Shown here: positions 22,515 through 30,436 of the stretch, in pieces
Position numbering within the stretch: the stretch's first letter is position 1
How the letters are laid out: every line of letters begins with the position of its first letter
From: JBOGVZ01 sp050692985
GTDB taxonomy: Bacteria; Actinomycetota; UBA4738; CALAEC01
Length of the DNA stretch: 33,047 nt
Assembly: GCA_050692985.1 (NCBI GenBank)
Contig: JBOGVZ010000009.1
Span: 1 to 33,047 of the forward strand
Direction of reading: 5' to 3'
Made by a program: the position numbers and the translations under genes
The notes under the pieces: model-generated
Databases searched by the model: none
Told to the model about the DNA's origin: nothing
What the model saw: only the letters and a program-made list of their open reading frames with translations

Positions 22515-23057
22515 GTGGCGGTGCTTCGCAGGCTTCCGAGCGATGAACTATCGCCGGAGGAGCTCGAAGCGCTCCGGGAGCTCTTCGCAGCCGCCTGGCC
22601 CGACCCCTCCGAGCGGTTCACCGATGAAGACTGGGATCATGCCTTCGGGGGCCTCCACTTCATCCTCGAAGAGGGTGGGGGCATCGTGGCCCACGCGTCC
22701 GTCGTCGAACGGGAGCTGCACACGGGCGCACACCACCTCCCGACCGGCTACGTTGAGGCGGTCGCCACACGACCGATCCATCAGCGACGGGGCCATGGGT
22801 CGGCCCTCATGCGGGAGGTCGGTGAGCACATCGATCGGACCTTCCCCCTCGGCGCGTTGGCCACCGGCAGCTTGGCCTTCTACGAACGCCTGGGATGGGT
22901 GGCATGGAAAGGTCCCACCCTCGTGCGGACGGGCTCGGGGCTCGTCCGAACGGAAGAGGAGGATGGCCACGTCCTCGTGCGCCTGACACCGGGGTCCCCG
23001 GAGCTCGACCTGTCTGCGCCCATCAGCTGCGACTGGCGGTCCGGAGACGTGTGGTAG
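22515..23057 (+). CDS. AAC(2')-I-like GNAT acetyltransferase
   Basis: 180 residues, the length of mycobacterial AAC(2')-I enzymes (about 180-195). Shared blocks include FTDEDWDHAFGGLH, TGYVEAVATRP, RRGHGSALM (acetyl-CoA loop), FYERLGWVAWKGPT and the C-terminal CDWRSGDVW. These enzymes acetylate the 2'-amino group of aminoglycosides, but chromosomal versions may have another native substrate. The GTG start is supported by a -10 box six bases upstream. The gene is alone, with no mobile element next to it, so it looks intrinsic. Confidence 0.88.
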   Translation: MAVLRRLPSDELSPEELEALRELFAAAWPDPSERFTDEDWDHAFGGLHFILEEGGGIVAHASVVERELHTGAHHLPTGYVEAVATRPIHQRRGHGSALMREVGEHIDRTFPLGALATGSLAFYERLGWVAWKGPTLVRTGSGLVRTEEEDGHVLVRLTPGSPELDLSAPISCDWRSGDVW

Positions 23058-23114
23058 CAGCAGCCCCAACCCACCACCTCGAGCGTCCATGTGTCCATCC
23101 TCACGGACGGTGGG

Positions 23115-23612
23115 TCAGCTCGGCGCGCGCCCCTTGAGGGTCTGGAGGTACTCGTCGAGCCGGTCCCAGGTCTCGGCGGCGCCCTCTTCCATCCCCGACT
23201 TGAGCATCCCGTCGCGGTCCTCGACCGTGTCGAAGACGGAGGTGGCGGTCAGCGTGGTCTTGCCGTCCTGCTCCTCCAGGGTCAAGGTCTCGACCGAGCC
23301 GTGGCCGGGCGCGCCACCCCACTCGAACGTCCACACGATCCTCTCCGGTCGGACGATCTCCCGGTACTCGCCGCTGAACACGTGCTCCTCGCCGGGGGCC
23401 GTGTGAACGATCCGCCACGCGCCACCCGGACGGAAGTCAAGGTCGCAGCTGGCGATCTCGTACTTCTTTGGGCCCCACCAGTTCGACAGGTGCTCACAGG
23501 AGCTGTGCGCCTCGAACACGAGGTCCCGGGGCGCGTCGAAGACGCGGGTCATGACGATCTCCCGGTCCGACGGTGTGGTCACCGTGAGCTTGTCGCTACC
23601 GTTTCCGCCCAT
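23115..23612 (-). CDS. SRPBCC/AHSA1-family protein
   Basis: 165 residues of START-like fold: REIVMTRVFDAPRDLVFEAHSSCEHLSNWWGPKKYEI, then FRPGGAWRIVH, GEYREIVRPERIVWTFEW and a C-terminal helix (AAETWDRLDEYLQTLKG). The fold binds hydrophobic ligands; the substrate is unknown. It overlaps the upstream ArsR gene by 17 bases. ArsR-SRPBCC pairs are common two-gene operons in which the regulator controls its partner. Confidence 0.9.
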   Translation of the reverse strand: MGGNGSDKLTVTTPSDREIVMTRVFDAPRDLVFEAHSSCEHLSNWWGPKKYEIASCDLDFRPGGAWRIVHTAPGEEHVFSGEYREIVRPERIVWTFEWGGAPGHGSVETLTLEEQDGKTTLTATSVFDTVEDRDGMLKSGMEEGAAETWDRLDEYLQTLKGRAPS

Positions 23613-23958
23613 GCCCCTTCTCCTTTCGTCGGCCCTGGAGCTCCTCCAGGTACTCGTCCAACCGGTCGTAGCTCTCTTCCCAGAACCGCCGGTACCGCTC
23701 GGCCCACTCGGCGACCTCCTTCAGCGGCCCGGCCTCCAGCCGGGCCGGCCGCCACTGCCGTTCCCGGCCCCGGGCGATCAGCCCCGCCCGCTCCAGCACC
23801 TTCAGGTGCTTCGACACCGCCGGCAGGCTGATCTCGAACGGCTCCGCCAGCTCGGTGACGGAGGCCTCCCCCGCCGCAAGCCGGGCCAGGATCGCCCGCC
23901 GGGTGGGATCGGCCAGGGCCCCGAACGTTCGATCCAGCCGATCGGTCGCCGTAACCAT
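23596..23958 (-). CDS. ArsR-family winged-helix repressor
   Basis: 120 residues. RTFGALADPTRRAILARLAAGEASVTELAEPFEISLPAVSKHLKVLERAGLI is the typical ArsR DNA-binding domain. No metal-binding ELCVCDL-type motif is present, so a non-metal signal is likely. The C-terminus is Glu/Arg-rich. The ATG at 23958 has GGAGGG upstream. AT-rich inverted repeats directly upstream are the likely operator for autoregulation. Confidence 0.93.
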   Translation of the reverse strand: MVTATDRLDRTFGALADPTRRAILARLAAGEASVTELAEPFEISLPAVSKHLKVLERAGLIARGRERQWRPARLEAGPLKEVAEWAERYRRFWEESYDRLDEYLEELQGRRKEKGHGRKR

Positions 23959-23966
23959 TCAACCCT

Positions 23967-23996
23967 CCGATTAAATAACTGATCGGTAAAATACCG
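23967..23996. promoter_or_regulatory. AT-rich operator/promoter of the ArsR-SRPBCC operon
   Basis: Two overlapping inverted repeats stand out against the GC-rich background. CCGAT (23967-23971) pairs with ATCGG (23982-23986). CGGTA (23984-23988) pairs with TACCG (23992-23996) across AAA. The site lies 9 bases upstream of the ArsR ATG, where the repressor would block transcription. Confidence 0.6.
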
Positions 23997-24170
23997 GAGC
24001 CGCTGCCTCCCGTCAAGTGGGCCCCCGGATGCCGCCTTCGGCGACGCGCCGTCGAGCAGGACCGATGACTTTTCGCCCCGGCCGGAGTCAGCTACCGTTG
24101 ACGGGCGGCATCCGGGTATCGAGCTCGGCGACCGGCCGGAGCGGCCACGGAGAACGAAGAGGAGGCATGC

Positions 24171-24542
24171 ATGTTCGCCACGACGAAGGCCTACAGCGGC
24201 TTCTCGGTCGACGACATCCCGGCGGCCAAGAGGTTCTACGGCGAGACGCTGGGTCTGGTTGTGTCCGAGGAGCACGGGATGCTCACCCTGCACATCGCCG
24301 GTGGCGGGGACGTCCTGGTCTATCCCAAGCCGGACCACACGCCGGCCTCGTTCACCATCCTCAACTTCCCCGTGGACGATATCGATCGGGCGGTTGACGA
24401 GCTCACCAAGCGAGGTGTGTCCTTCCAGCGATACGAGGGCTCCCAGCAGGACGAGAGAGGCATCCAGCGGGATGAGGGGCCGCCGATCGCCTGGTTCACC
24501 GACCCCGCCGGAAACATCCTGTCGGTGCTCCAGGAGCGGTAA
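24171..24542 (+). CDS. VOC-superfamily (glyoxalase/bleomycin-resistance fold) protein
   Basis: 123 residues. SGFSVDDIPAAKRFYGETLGLVV and FTDPAGNILSVLQ are the two ends of a VOC module made of two beta-alpha-beta-beta-beta units. LNFPVDDIDRAVDELTKRGV marks the second unit. VOC proteins bind a metal or drug; nothing here fixes which. GAGGAGG precedes the ATG. It converges on the DUF4287 gene through a terminator hairpin. Confidence 0.9.
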   Translation: MFATTKAYSGFSVDDIPAAKRFYGETLGLVVSEEHGMLTLHIAGGGDVLVYPKPDHTPASFTILNFPVDDIDRAVDELTKRGVSFQRYEGSQQDERGIQRDEGPPIAWFTDPAGNILSVLQER

Positions 24543-24588
24543 CAAGCTGGGGCACCTCGGCCCGGTTGCGGATGTCGTTCGACGAGGC

Positions 24589-24619
24589 GGAGGCCGGCGG
24601 GTCACCCGCCGACCTCCGA
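24589..24619. terminator. Terminator-like hairpin between convergent genes
   Basis: CGGAGG and CCTCCG close an inner stem CGGCGGG/CCCGCCG, with one mismatch between them and the loop TCA. It lies between the VOC gene and the DUF4287 gene. Confidence 0.55.
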
Positions 24620-24635
24620 GTCCGTAGGACAGTGC

Positions 24636-25292
24636 TTACGGCTGAAGCACCTTCGCCAACCGCTTCAGGTCCTCCTTCCACCTGGCCCGCATCTCCTCCA
24701 CCGCGCTGGCGTCGGGCAGTTTCTCGTGCTGGACCGTGACCGTCGTCTTGCTCCGGCCCTTCGGCTCGAAGTAGGCGACCACCCTGGACGTCCCGTCGCG
24801 GAAGTCGAAGCGGATGTCCCTGTCCTTGCGGGTCGTCCGGACCTTGAGCATCCCCCGCTCGAGCCACCTGTTCCGCTGGGGCGCCTGGGCAAAGGCCCTG
24901 TACAGCTTGCCGACGCCGAGCGGGAAGGTCTTCGACACGGAGACCTGGAAGAACCCTGTCAGGGTCTGGTGCTTGGCGCGAAGGCCCCGGGAGCGCTCGT
25001 AGCCGATCGTGATCGCCTGGGCCCACCACCCGGGCACGCCGTGCTCCTCCATGAGGTGCCTGGCGATCTCCCCGTGCTTGCGCTCCCTCGCACCCCAGGC
25101 ATCCAGGATGCGCAACCACTCCTGCCAGCCCCTCCCCGTGTTCTCCCGGAGGTTGGCGTCGGTCTGGGGGAGGTCCTCGGCGCGGAGTTCTTCCTTGGGC
25201 TTGACGACGTGGCGACGGGCGGCCGTGTAGCGCTCTCCCGTCTTGGCCATGCGAGCGCGGGTGGCGCGCTTCTGGGCCTTGTTCCTGGTCAT
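24636..25292 (-). CDS. DUF4287-SRPBCC fusion protein
   Basis: 218 residues. A basic N-terminus (NKAQKRATRARMAKTGERYTAARRH) resembles small nucleic-acid-binding tails. A DUF4287-like helical segment follows (TGRGWQEWLRILDAWGARERKHGEIARHL...GWWAQAITIGYE). The C-terminal half, from about 118, is an AHSA1-like fold ending in a helix (MRARWKEDLKRLAKVL). AAGGAGG precedes the ATG. The function is unknown. Confidence 0.82.
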   Translation of the reverse strand: MTRNKAQKRATRARMAKTGERYTAARRHVVKPKEELRAEDLPQTDANLRENTGRGWQEWLRILDAWGARERKHGEIARHLMEEHGVPGWWAQAITIGYERSRGLRAKHQTLTGFFQVSVSKTFPLGVGKLYRAFAQAPQRNRWLERGMLKVRTTRKDRDIRFDFRDGTSRVVAYFEPKGRSKTTVTVQHEKLPDASAVEEMRARWKEDLKRLAKVLQP

Positions 25293-25665
25293 CTGGTCCC
25301 TCCTTCGGGCCGCCCGACCTCAGGACTCACGCTCCAGGGGTCGCCGACCCACGGGTCCAGTGACCACCTCCCGAGGCTGAGCCCCTTTGCCCCATCGAGC
25401 CGGTGGCGTGAGCACCGGGCCTGGGGTTCGGCGAGGGAGTCGCCGTTCGAGAGTTTAGACCGCTCGGCCGCCTAGAACCAATCGCCGGGGGTCATCTCAG
25501 GCTTATCCGCTGGTCATGGGGCATGTGCGATGCCCTGAGATCACTTCGGTCCTGGGAGTCAGCCACAATTTGGCCACAAGAAGTTCTGCTCGTGGCTCGT
25601 CGCTTCGGGCGCGGGCAGGAGCCGCACGCCGCCGGGTGGCTGTACCGCTCCTAGCCCAACCGCGA
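25293..25665. other. Noncoding stretch with recombination-like sequence features
   Basis: No gene is supported here. It contains a 15-base match (25455-25469, minus strand) to the D-arm of tRNA-Ser, an 8-bp inverted repeat ATCTCAGG/CCTGAGAT (25494-25501, 25534-25541) enclosing a second hairpin GGGCAT/ATGCCC, and the phased repeat at 25562-25578. Confidence 0.5.
25562..25578. repeat. GCCACA direct repeat, 11-bp phase (left copy)
   Basis: GCCACA occurs at 25562 and 25573, exactly 11 bases apart. The same doublet with the same spacing occurs at 31332. The pattern resembles arm-type binding sites of tyrosine integrases. Confidence 0.6.
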
Positions 25666-26100
25666 TCAGTCTTCTCGGGGCGGGCCGTAGTTCACCATCC
25701 ACATGACCCCGAACTTGTCCTTCAAGCTCCCGTAGTAATCTCCCCACACCTGGTCGGCGATCGGCATCTCGATCTCGCCCCCGTCCGAGAGAGCGCTGAA
25801 GATCCGGTTCGCCTCCTCCTTGCTCTCGGGCTGGACCGAGATGTAGACGTTGTTCCCCTGCACCAGCTCCTGCCCGAGCGACGGAAGGGTGTCGCTTGCC
25901 ATCAGGATGTTGTCGTCCCCGATCGGCAGGGCGATGTGCATGATCTTGTCCTGGTCCTCCTCGGGGATGCTCACGCCCTCCATGGGGAAATCCTTGAAGC
26001 GAGCAACCGAGGAGATCTCGCCGCCGAACACGGACCGGTAGAAGCCGAATGCCTCCTCGGCATTCCCCGCGAAATTGAGATAGCTGTGGAGCCGTGTCAT
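25666..26100 (-). CDS. PhnB-like VOC protein
   Basis: 144 residues, single VOC module: LHSYLNFAGNAEEAFGFYRSVFGGEI at the start and WGDYYGSLKDKFGVMWMVNYG at the end, typical of the PhnB / 3-demethylubiquinone-methyltransferase-like group. No enzymatic function is established for most members. Its ATG overlaps the stop of the upstream gene (ATGA), so they are coupled. Confidence 0.9.
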   Translation of the reverse strand: MTRLHSYLNFAGNAEEAFGFYRSVFGGEISSVARFKDFPMEGVSIPEEDQDKIMHIALPIGDDNILMASDTLPSLGQELVQGNNVYISVQPESKEEANRIFSALSDGGEIEMPIADQVWGDYYGSLKDKFGVMWMVNYGPPRED

Positions 26101-27005
26101 CTCTCACCTCCCATATGCGCGTCTGATCCTTCGAACGCTCTCCGTAGCTCTGCCAGGTCGAACTTCTTCATCTTGAGGAACGCCTCGGTGACCCGGGCGG
26201 TCTGCTCCTTGGTGCCGGTGCGGAGCATGTCGTCCATGGCGGAGGGGACCACCTGCCACGAGAGGCCGTACTTGTCCTTGAGCCAGCCGCACTGCTCGGC
26301 CTCGGGAACCGCGGAGAGGCTGTCCCAGTAGTGATCGATCTCCTCCTGGGTCTCGCAGCTCACGAGGAGAGAGATCGCCTCGTTGAAACCGAAGTCGTGG
26401 TCACGAGCACTGTCCATGGCGGCGAACTCCTGGCCCGCCAGCAGGAAGCTCGCGTACCTGATCGTCCCCTCTTCATCGGGGTCCTCATCCTTGCCGTAGC
26501 GAAGGGTGGGACCGACCTCTGAGTTGGGGAACACCGAGGCGTAGAAGTTGAGCGCCTCCTGCGCCTTGCCGCACACCTCGCCCACGAACATCAGGGTTGG
26601 GGTGATCCGTTGTCTTCTCTGCTCCTCGCCCACGAACATGATCTGCCACGAGAGACCGTACCTGTCTTCCGTCCAGCCGTAGCGTTCGCTGAAGGGGTAG
26701 GAATCGAGCGGCATGAGCGCCGTCCCACCGTCTGAGAGCCGCGCCCAGAGCTTGTCGACCTCCCCCTTCGTCGCGCAAGAGACCTGGAAGGACACCGCCG
26801 GCGTGAACGTGAACAGAGGACCGGCGCTGATGGCCATGAACGGCTGGCCCAGGAGCTCGAACGAGACGATGTCGGTGTCTCCCGACGGGGTGTCGTGGAT
26901 CGTGGCCACGTTGGTGACCTCGGAATCCGAGAACGAGGAGGAATAGAACTCGGCCGCTTCCACGGCTTCCGTATCGAACCACAGGTGTGGTGTGATCTTC
27001 TGCAT
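26097..27005 (-). CDS. Tandem PhnB-like double-domain protein
   Basis: 302 residues with two PhnB modules in one chain. The first runs from ITPHLWFDTEAVEAAEFYSS to SERYGWTEDRYGLSWQIM. The second runs from ITPTLMFVGEVCGKAQEALNFYASVFP to CGWLKDKYGLSWQVVPSAMDDML. Each keeps the module's start and end signatures. The ATG at 27005 was chosen because AAGGAGG lies 5 bases upstream; an earlier in-frame start at 27029 lacks one. It is coupled to the single-domain homologue downstream, so the pair is probably a duplication. Confidence 0.9.
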   Translation of the reverse strand: MQKITPHLWFDTEAVEAAEFYSSSFSDSEVTNVATIHDTPSGDTDIVSFELLGQPFMAISAGPLFTFTPAVSFQVSCATKGEVDKLWARLSDGGTALMPLDSYPFSERYGWTEDRYGLSWQIMFVGEEQRRQRITPTLMFVGEVCGKAQEALNFYASVFPNSEVGPTLRYGKDEDPDEEGTIRYASFLLAGQEFAAMDSARDHDFGFNEAISLLVSCETQEEIDHYWDSLSAVPEAEQCGWLKDKYGLSWQVVPSAMDDMLRTGTKEQTARVTEAFLKMKKFDLAELRRAFEGSDAHMGGER

Positions 27006-27067
27006 CTGAGCCTCCTTATCAGGGGGCAAGACGTCGTCAACCTCCTTCTATACGACGGTCGGGCGGC

Positions 27068-27310
27068 GTGAAAATCATCGGCGGGCGATCGAAGCCGCGG
27101 ACCCTCGGATTCAACGCGCTCTGGGAGCCGCCGTTCGTCCCCGAGGGCGTCCGCCGGCCCCCGGAAGACCAGGTAGAGCAGTACGAACGGATGATCGCGG
27201 AGAGCCGACGGGGAGACGCCGTCGAGTTCTTCATGTCGAAGGTGGTCGGCCTGCCGGACGAATTCGTGGCCGGCGCCCGCGCCCATGCGAGGGCTGAGAC
27301 AGGGTCCCGA
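27068..27310 (+). pseudogene. Alpha/beta-hydrolase internal fragment
   Basis: The frame encodes LWEPPFVPEGVRRPPEDQ...ESRRGDAVEFFMSKVVGLPDEFVA, the lid/cap segment seen after strand 6 in many actinobacterial alpha/beta hydrolases. The nucleophile elbow and catalytic His are absent on both sides. Beyond about 27300 the sequence loses protein character. It is a gene remnant, probably left by rearrangement. Confidence 0.55.
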
Positions 27311-27363
27311 TCGCGCCATCCTCACGCTCGGGACTGGCAAAGCTCAGACGTTACTTCGGGAGC

Positions 27364-27753
27364 TCAGGACCAGAACTCGTCCCCCGCGTAGAGGTCGAAG
27401 GGGTGGCCCCAGAACTCGGCGACCTTACCGTCGCGGATGTGGATCACGTTCGCGAGCTGCGCGTCCAGCCGCTTCCCCTCGCGCTCGGCGGTCTGCCTCG
27501 CGAGGACGACGACGTGCTCGTCGCTCGCGAGGATGTCGTGGGGCTCGACCTTGAAGGTGCCGCCGGTCATCTCCACAGTCCTGCCGAGGAAGCCGAGGAC
27601 CTCCCCCTTGCCCTTGTAGTCCCCCGACACCGGGCTCTTCCCGGGGATGTGCCAGACGATGTCGTCGGCGAAGGTCTCCCTCACCGTGTCCAGGTCGCCG
27701 GCCTGGAAGGCTCCAAGCGACTTCTTGACGATCTCGATGTTCTCGTGGGGCAT
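27364..27753 (-). CDS. SnoaL/NTF2-like protein
   Basis: 129 residues. ENIEIVKKSLGAFQAGDLDTVRETFADDIVWHIPG is the standard NTF2-like start. DEHVVVLARQTAEREGKRLDAQLANVIHIRDGKVAEFWGHPFD forms the strands of the cone. The pocket may bind a small hydrophobic ligand or be an isomerase-type site. GGAGGC precedes the ATG. The function is unassigned. Confidence 0.9.
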   Translation of the reverse strand: MPHENIEIVKKSLGAFQAGDLDTVRETFADDIVWHIPGKSPVSGDYKGKGEVLGFLGRTVEMTGGTFKVEPHDILASDEHVVVLARQTAEREGKRLDAQLANVIHIRDGKVAEFWGHPFDLYAGDEFWS

Positions 27754-27842
27754 GCTGCCTCCTCTCCATCCCGACTCTCGTCGCCCTCGAGCCGACCCTA
27801 CGCCGCGGAAAGTGACCCGTCAATCTCGGCTCAGAAGGACTA

Positions 27843-28141
27843 GATTGCCGAACGAGAACCTTCGGAGCGGCCCGGAACCGTGCCCGCTGGGCCCTTACCA
27901 GTTCGCGGGTCGGAGTCTCACGGGGCCCGCTCTCGAAACCGAAGACGAAGCGGACGCCGAGGGCTTCGGCAACCCTCTGGAGGGTCTCCACGCTGGTCTC
28001 GTGACGGCCGCTTTCCAGACGCGAGATGGCCGAGTGGCTCGTGCCGACCCGGTCGGCGAGCTCCTTCTGAGAGATGCCAAGGGCGCCCGATGCTTGATCA
28101 CCAGCAACTCTTCGACGCGCTCGAGATCGGCATGGTGCCCC
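27843..28141 (-). pseudogene. Frameshifted XRE-family regulator remnant
   Basis: One frame reads LGISQKELADRVGTSHSAISRLESGRHETSVETLQRVAEALGVRFVFGF, a good XRE HTH. The expected N-terminal helix, DLERVEELLVIKHRA, is in a different frame just upstream (about 28100-28141). There is no start codon in the HTH frame at the right place and no stop near the expected C-terminus. It is most simply a decayed regulator gene. Confidence 0.5.
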
Positions 28142-28175
28142 CGCCTGGACCCGAGCGGCTGCGGAAGGCTCCCGT

Positions 28176-28817
28176 CTATCTAACGACGCGGTACTTGACG
28201 TGGGTGACGCCGGGCGCTTCGATCGCGCGCACCTGTTCGACCTTGAGGTTCCCTACGTTATCAAGCAGCCGCTCGCCGCCACGGAGAAGGATCGGGACCA
28301 CGTGGAGCTCGAACTCATCGACCAGCCCCGCGGCGAGGTACTGCTGGACGACGTTTGCACCCCCTCCGAGCCGCACATCCCGGCCGCCCGCGGCCTGCTT
28401 CGCCTGCTCCAGCGCGGACTCGATCCCGTTGGTGACGAAGGTGAACGTGGTACCCCCCTCCATCTCCAGGGGCTCACGGGGATGGTGCGTGAGCACTAAG
28501 ACCGGCGTGTGGAAGGGAGGGTTGTCGCCCCACCAGCCGTTCCAGGGAGGGCCCTCCCTCCACGGGCCGGGCCCGCCTCCGAACATGTTCCGGCCCATCA
28601 CGGTGGCACCGACGTTCGACTGCAGCCCCTCGACCACGGGGGTGCTCGCGTTGACCTCGCCACCCTCCAAGCCATGCTGCCTGCGCCACGCCTCGAGGTC
28701 GACGATCCACTCGTGGAGATCCTCGCCGCCGACACCGAGCGGGTTCTCCACGCTCTGGTCGGGGCCGGCAACGTATCCGTCCAGCGAAACGGCCAGATGG
28801 AACCTGGTGGTGCTCAT
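28176..28817 (-). CDS. DHFR-like / RibD C-terminal-domain reductase
   Basis: 213 residues. HLAVSLDGYVAGPDQS at the start, ATVMGRNMFGG in the middle, and RDVRLGGGANVVQQYLAAGLVDEFELHVVPILLRGGERLLD at the end mark the family. It probably reduces a small substrate with NAD(P)H; the exact substrate is unknown. GAGGTTTCG precedes the ATG. It is bounded on the left by the XRE remnant and on the right by the insertion sequence. Confidence 0.9.
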   Translation of the reverse strand: MSTTRFHLAVSLDGYVAGPDQSVENPLGVGGEDLHEWIVDLEAWRRQHGLEGGEVNASTPVVEGLQSNVGATVMGRNMFGGGPGPWREGPPWNGWWGDNPPFHTPVLVLTHHPREPLEMEGGTTFTFVTNGIESALEQAKQAAGGRDVRLGGGANVVQQYLAAGLVDEFELHVVPILLRGGERLLDNVGNLKVEQVRAIEAPGVTHVKYRVVR

Positions 28818-28947
28818 CGAAACCTCCTCAGCTTCGGCGGCTCAAGACGGCGCCTGATCCCTTCGTCCTCAGACTCTGTACCCTCTCGGAACTCATCGGT
28901 CGCCCGATTGCGCCGATCCGTCGAGGCCTGCGATCCTCGTCGGGACC

Positions 28948-30107
28948 TGAAGGGCACAGAAACTCCGACTCAAGCTGCAAGCTCGTACTCATGAATCAAG
29001 CCACCCAGCACATCGTGCCTGTGGACGCGGGCACGGCCGTCCGGGCGAAGGGCTCGATCGGGCAGTCGTTCCGGCGTCTTCAGGCCGAGGCCTCGATGCG
29101 GCCTTCGGGCATTGTAGTGAGCGGTGTAGGTCTGAAGGACTCGCTCCAGATGGCGGCGGCCGAAGACCAGAATCCAGTCCAGGCATTCCGTTCGGACCGT
29201 GCGGACCCACCGTTCGGCGAACGCGTTCGCTCGCGGAGCCCGGATCGGGGTCTTGACGATGTTCACGCCTTCGGACCGAAAGACCTCGTCGAAGGGGCTG
29301 GAGAACTTGGCGTCCCGGTCCCGGATCACGAATCGGATTCCTTGGAGCCGCTCCCCCACCGCGAGGTTCCGGGCCTGCTGGGTGACCCAGGCCGAGTCGG
29401 GGTTCCTGGTCACGCCCAACACATGTACCCTCCGGGACCGGAGCTCGATGGCGAAGAGCACGTACAGCGTCCGAAGCCACGCCGTCTCGACAGTGAAGAA
29501 GTCCAGCGCCAGGATCCCTCGGGCCTGGGACCTGAGAAACTCGCTCCAGGTGGGACCGGCTCGCCGGGGAGCCGGGCCGAGGCCATTCGCCCGCAGCAGC
29601 GTGCGGATCTTCGTCGCCGAGACCCTAATGCCCAGCTTGGCGAGCTCGCCCCGGATCCTGAGGCACCCCCACGTGGGGTTCTCCCTCCCCATCCGCAGGA
29701 TGAGCTCTCGAACCTCATCGGTGATCGGGGGCCTGCCGCCGGCGGAGATCCGTTTGTAGGTCCACTTCCTTCGCACCAACTCCCGGTGCCACCGAAGGAG
29801 GGTCTGCGGGCTGACCACGAACGAGGACCACCGAGGGAGGGCCTTGCTCATCGCCGCCATGAACAATCGGTCGCGGCGGCGAAGACGGGGGCGGCCCACT
29901 TTGCGCTTGAGGACCATCAGCTGATGGCGGAGGACTATCAGCTCGACGTCGCTGTTTAGATCGGAAGGGCCGACGAGCAGCCGGAGTAGACGGCGCAGCA
30001 GCAGATACATGAGAGCGAAGAGCACGGACCGCACCTCCCTCGAGAAGGAAGGCCGATCCTACGAACGCGCTGGCCACGGCGGCGATCAGCGGTTTGTGTG
30101 CCCTTCA
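28948..30107. mobile_element. Insertion sequence with 16-bp terminal inverted repeats
   Basis: The left end (28948-28963) is TGAAGGGCACAGAAAC. The right end (30092-30107) read on the minus strand is TGAAGGGCACACAAAC. The two differ at one base. They bracket one transposase gene in about 1.16 kb. The flanks share only CC, so the target duplication is not clear. The right flank is a truncated TolB-like gene. Confidence 0.8.
28970..30034 (-). CDS. DDE integrase-core transposase
   Basis: 354 residues from GTG. An N-terminal helical/HTH part (ELIVLRHQLMVLKRKVGRPR... RWHRELVRRKWTYKR) is followed by an rve core. Catalytic acids are Asp178 (LALDFF), Asp239/241 (RDRDAKF) and Glu274 (NAFAERWVRT), the right spacing for DD(35)E. 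It catalyses cut-and-paste or replicative movement of this IS. The frame is intact and both ends are present, so the element may still be active. It resembles IS481/IS3-type integrases without a separate OrfA. Confidence 0.9.
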   Translation of the reverse strand: MRSVLFALMYLLLRRLLRLLVGPSDLNSDVELIVLRHQLMVLKRKVGRPRLRRRDRLFMAAMSKALPRWSSFVVSPQTLLRWHRELVRRKWTYKRISAGGRPPITDEVRELILRMGRENPTWGCLRIRGELAKLGIRVSATKIRTLLRANGLGPAPRRAGPTWSEFLRSQARGILALDFFTVETAWLRTLYVLFAIELRSRRVHVLGVTRNPDSAWVTQQARNLAVGERLQGIRFVIRDRDAKFSSPFDEVFRSEGVNIVKTPIRAPRANAFAERWVRTVRTECLDWILVFGRRHLERVLQTYTAHYNARRPHRGLGLKTPERLPDRALRPDGRARVHRHDVLGGLIHEYELAA

Positions 30108-30267
30108 CCCCGCATGGTCGCCCGACGGAACCATGATCGCCTTCACCCGGAGGGTCGGGGGGAGCTTCGACCTCTACGTCATGCGCTCGGATGGCACGGA
30201 CGTGCGTCCACTGCTGGCCACGCCCTCCTTCGACGTCACGCCAGACTGGCAGCCACTCCCTCGATGA
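30108..30267 (+). pseudogene. C-terminal fragment of a TolB/WD40-like beta-propeller protein
   Basis: Immediately right of the IS end the frame reads AWSPDGTMIAFTRRVGG, FDLYVMRSDGTDVRPLLAT and FDVTPDWQPLPR, then TGA at 30265. This is the repeating unit and typical end of PD40/TolB propellers. The 5' part is not found left of the IS, so more than a simple insertion has occurred. Confidence 0.7.
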
Positions 30268-30436
30268 TCTGGGGAATCCAGAGGGCCGGGGTTCTTCAAG
30301 TTCGATGGATTTACCCATCTAAGGGGAGGACCGTTGGGCGGACCGAGCCTCCAGCAATCGGTCTATGATGGTGCTGGCCAAGCTGTCACATGCCCTTGAC
30401 CGATTGGATCACGCCTGAATAGGCCGTCTCCGCCGG

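Noticed and set aside
28991..29959. Plus-strand open frame across the IS
   Set aside because: It is the antisense of the DDE transposase and has no recognisable protein features.
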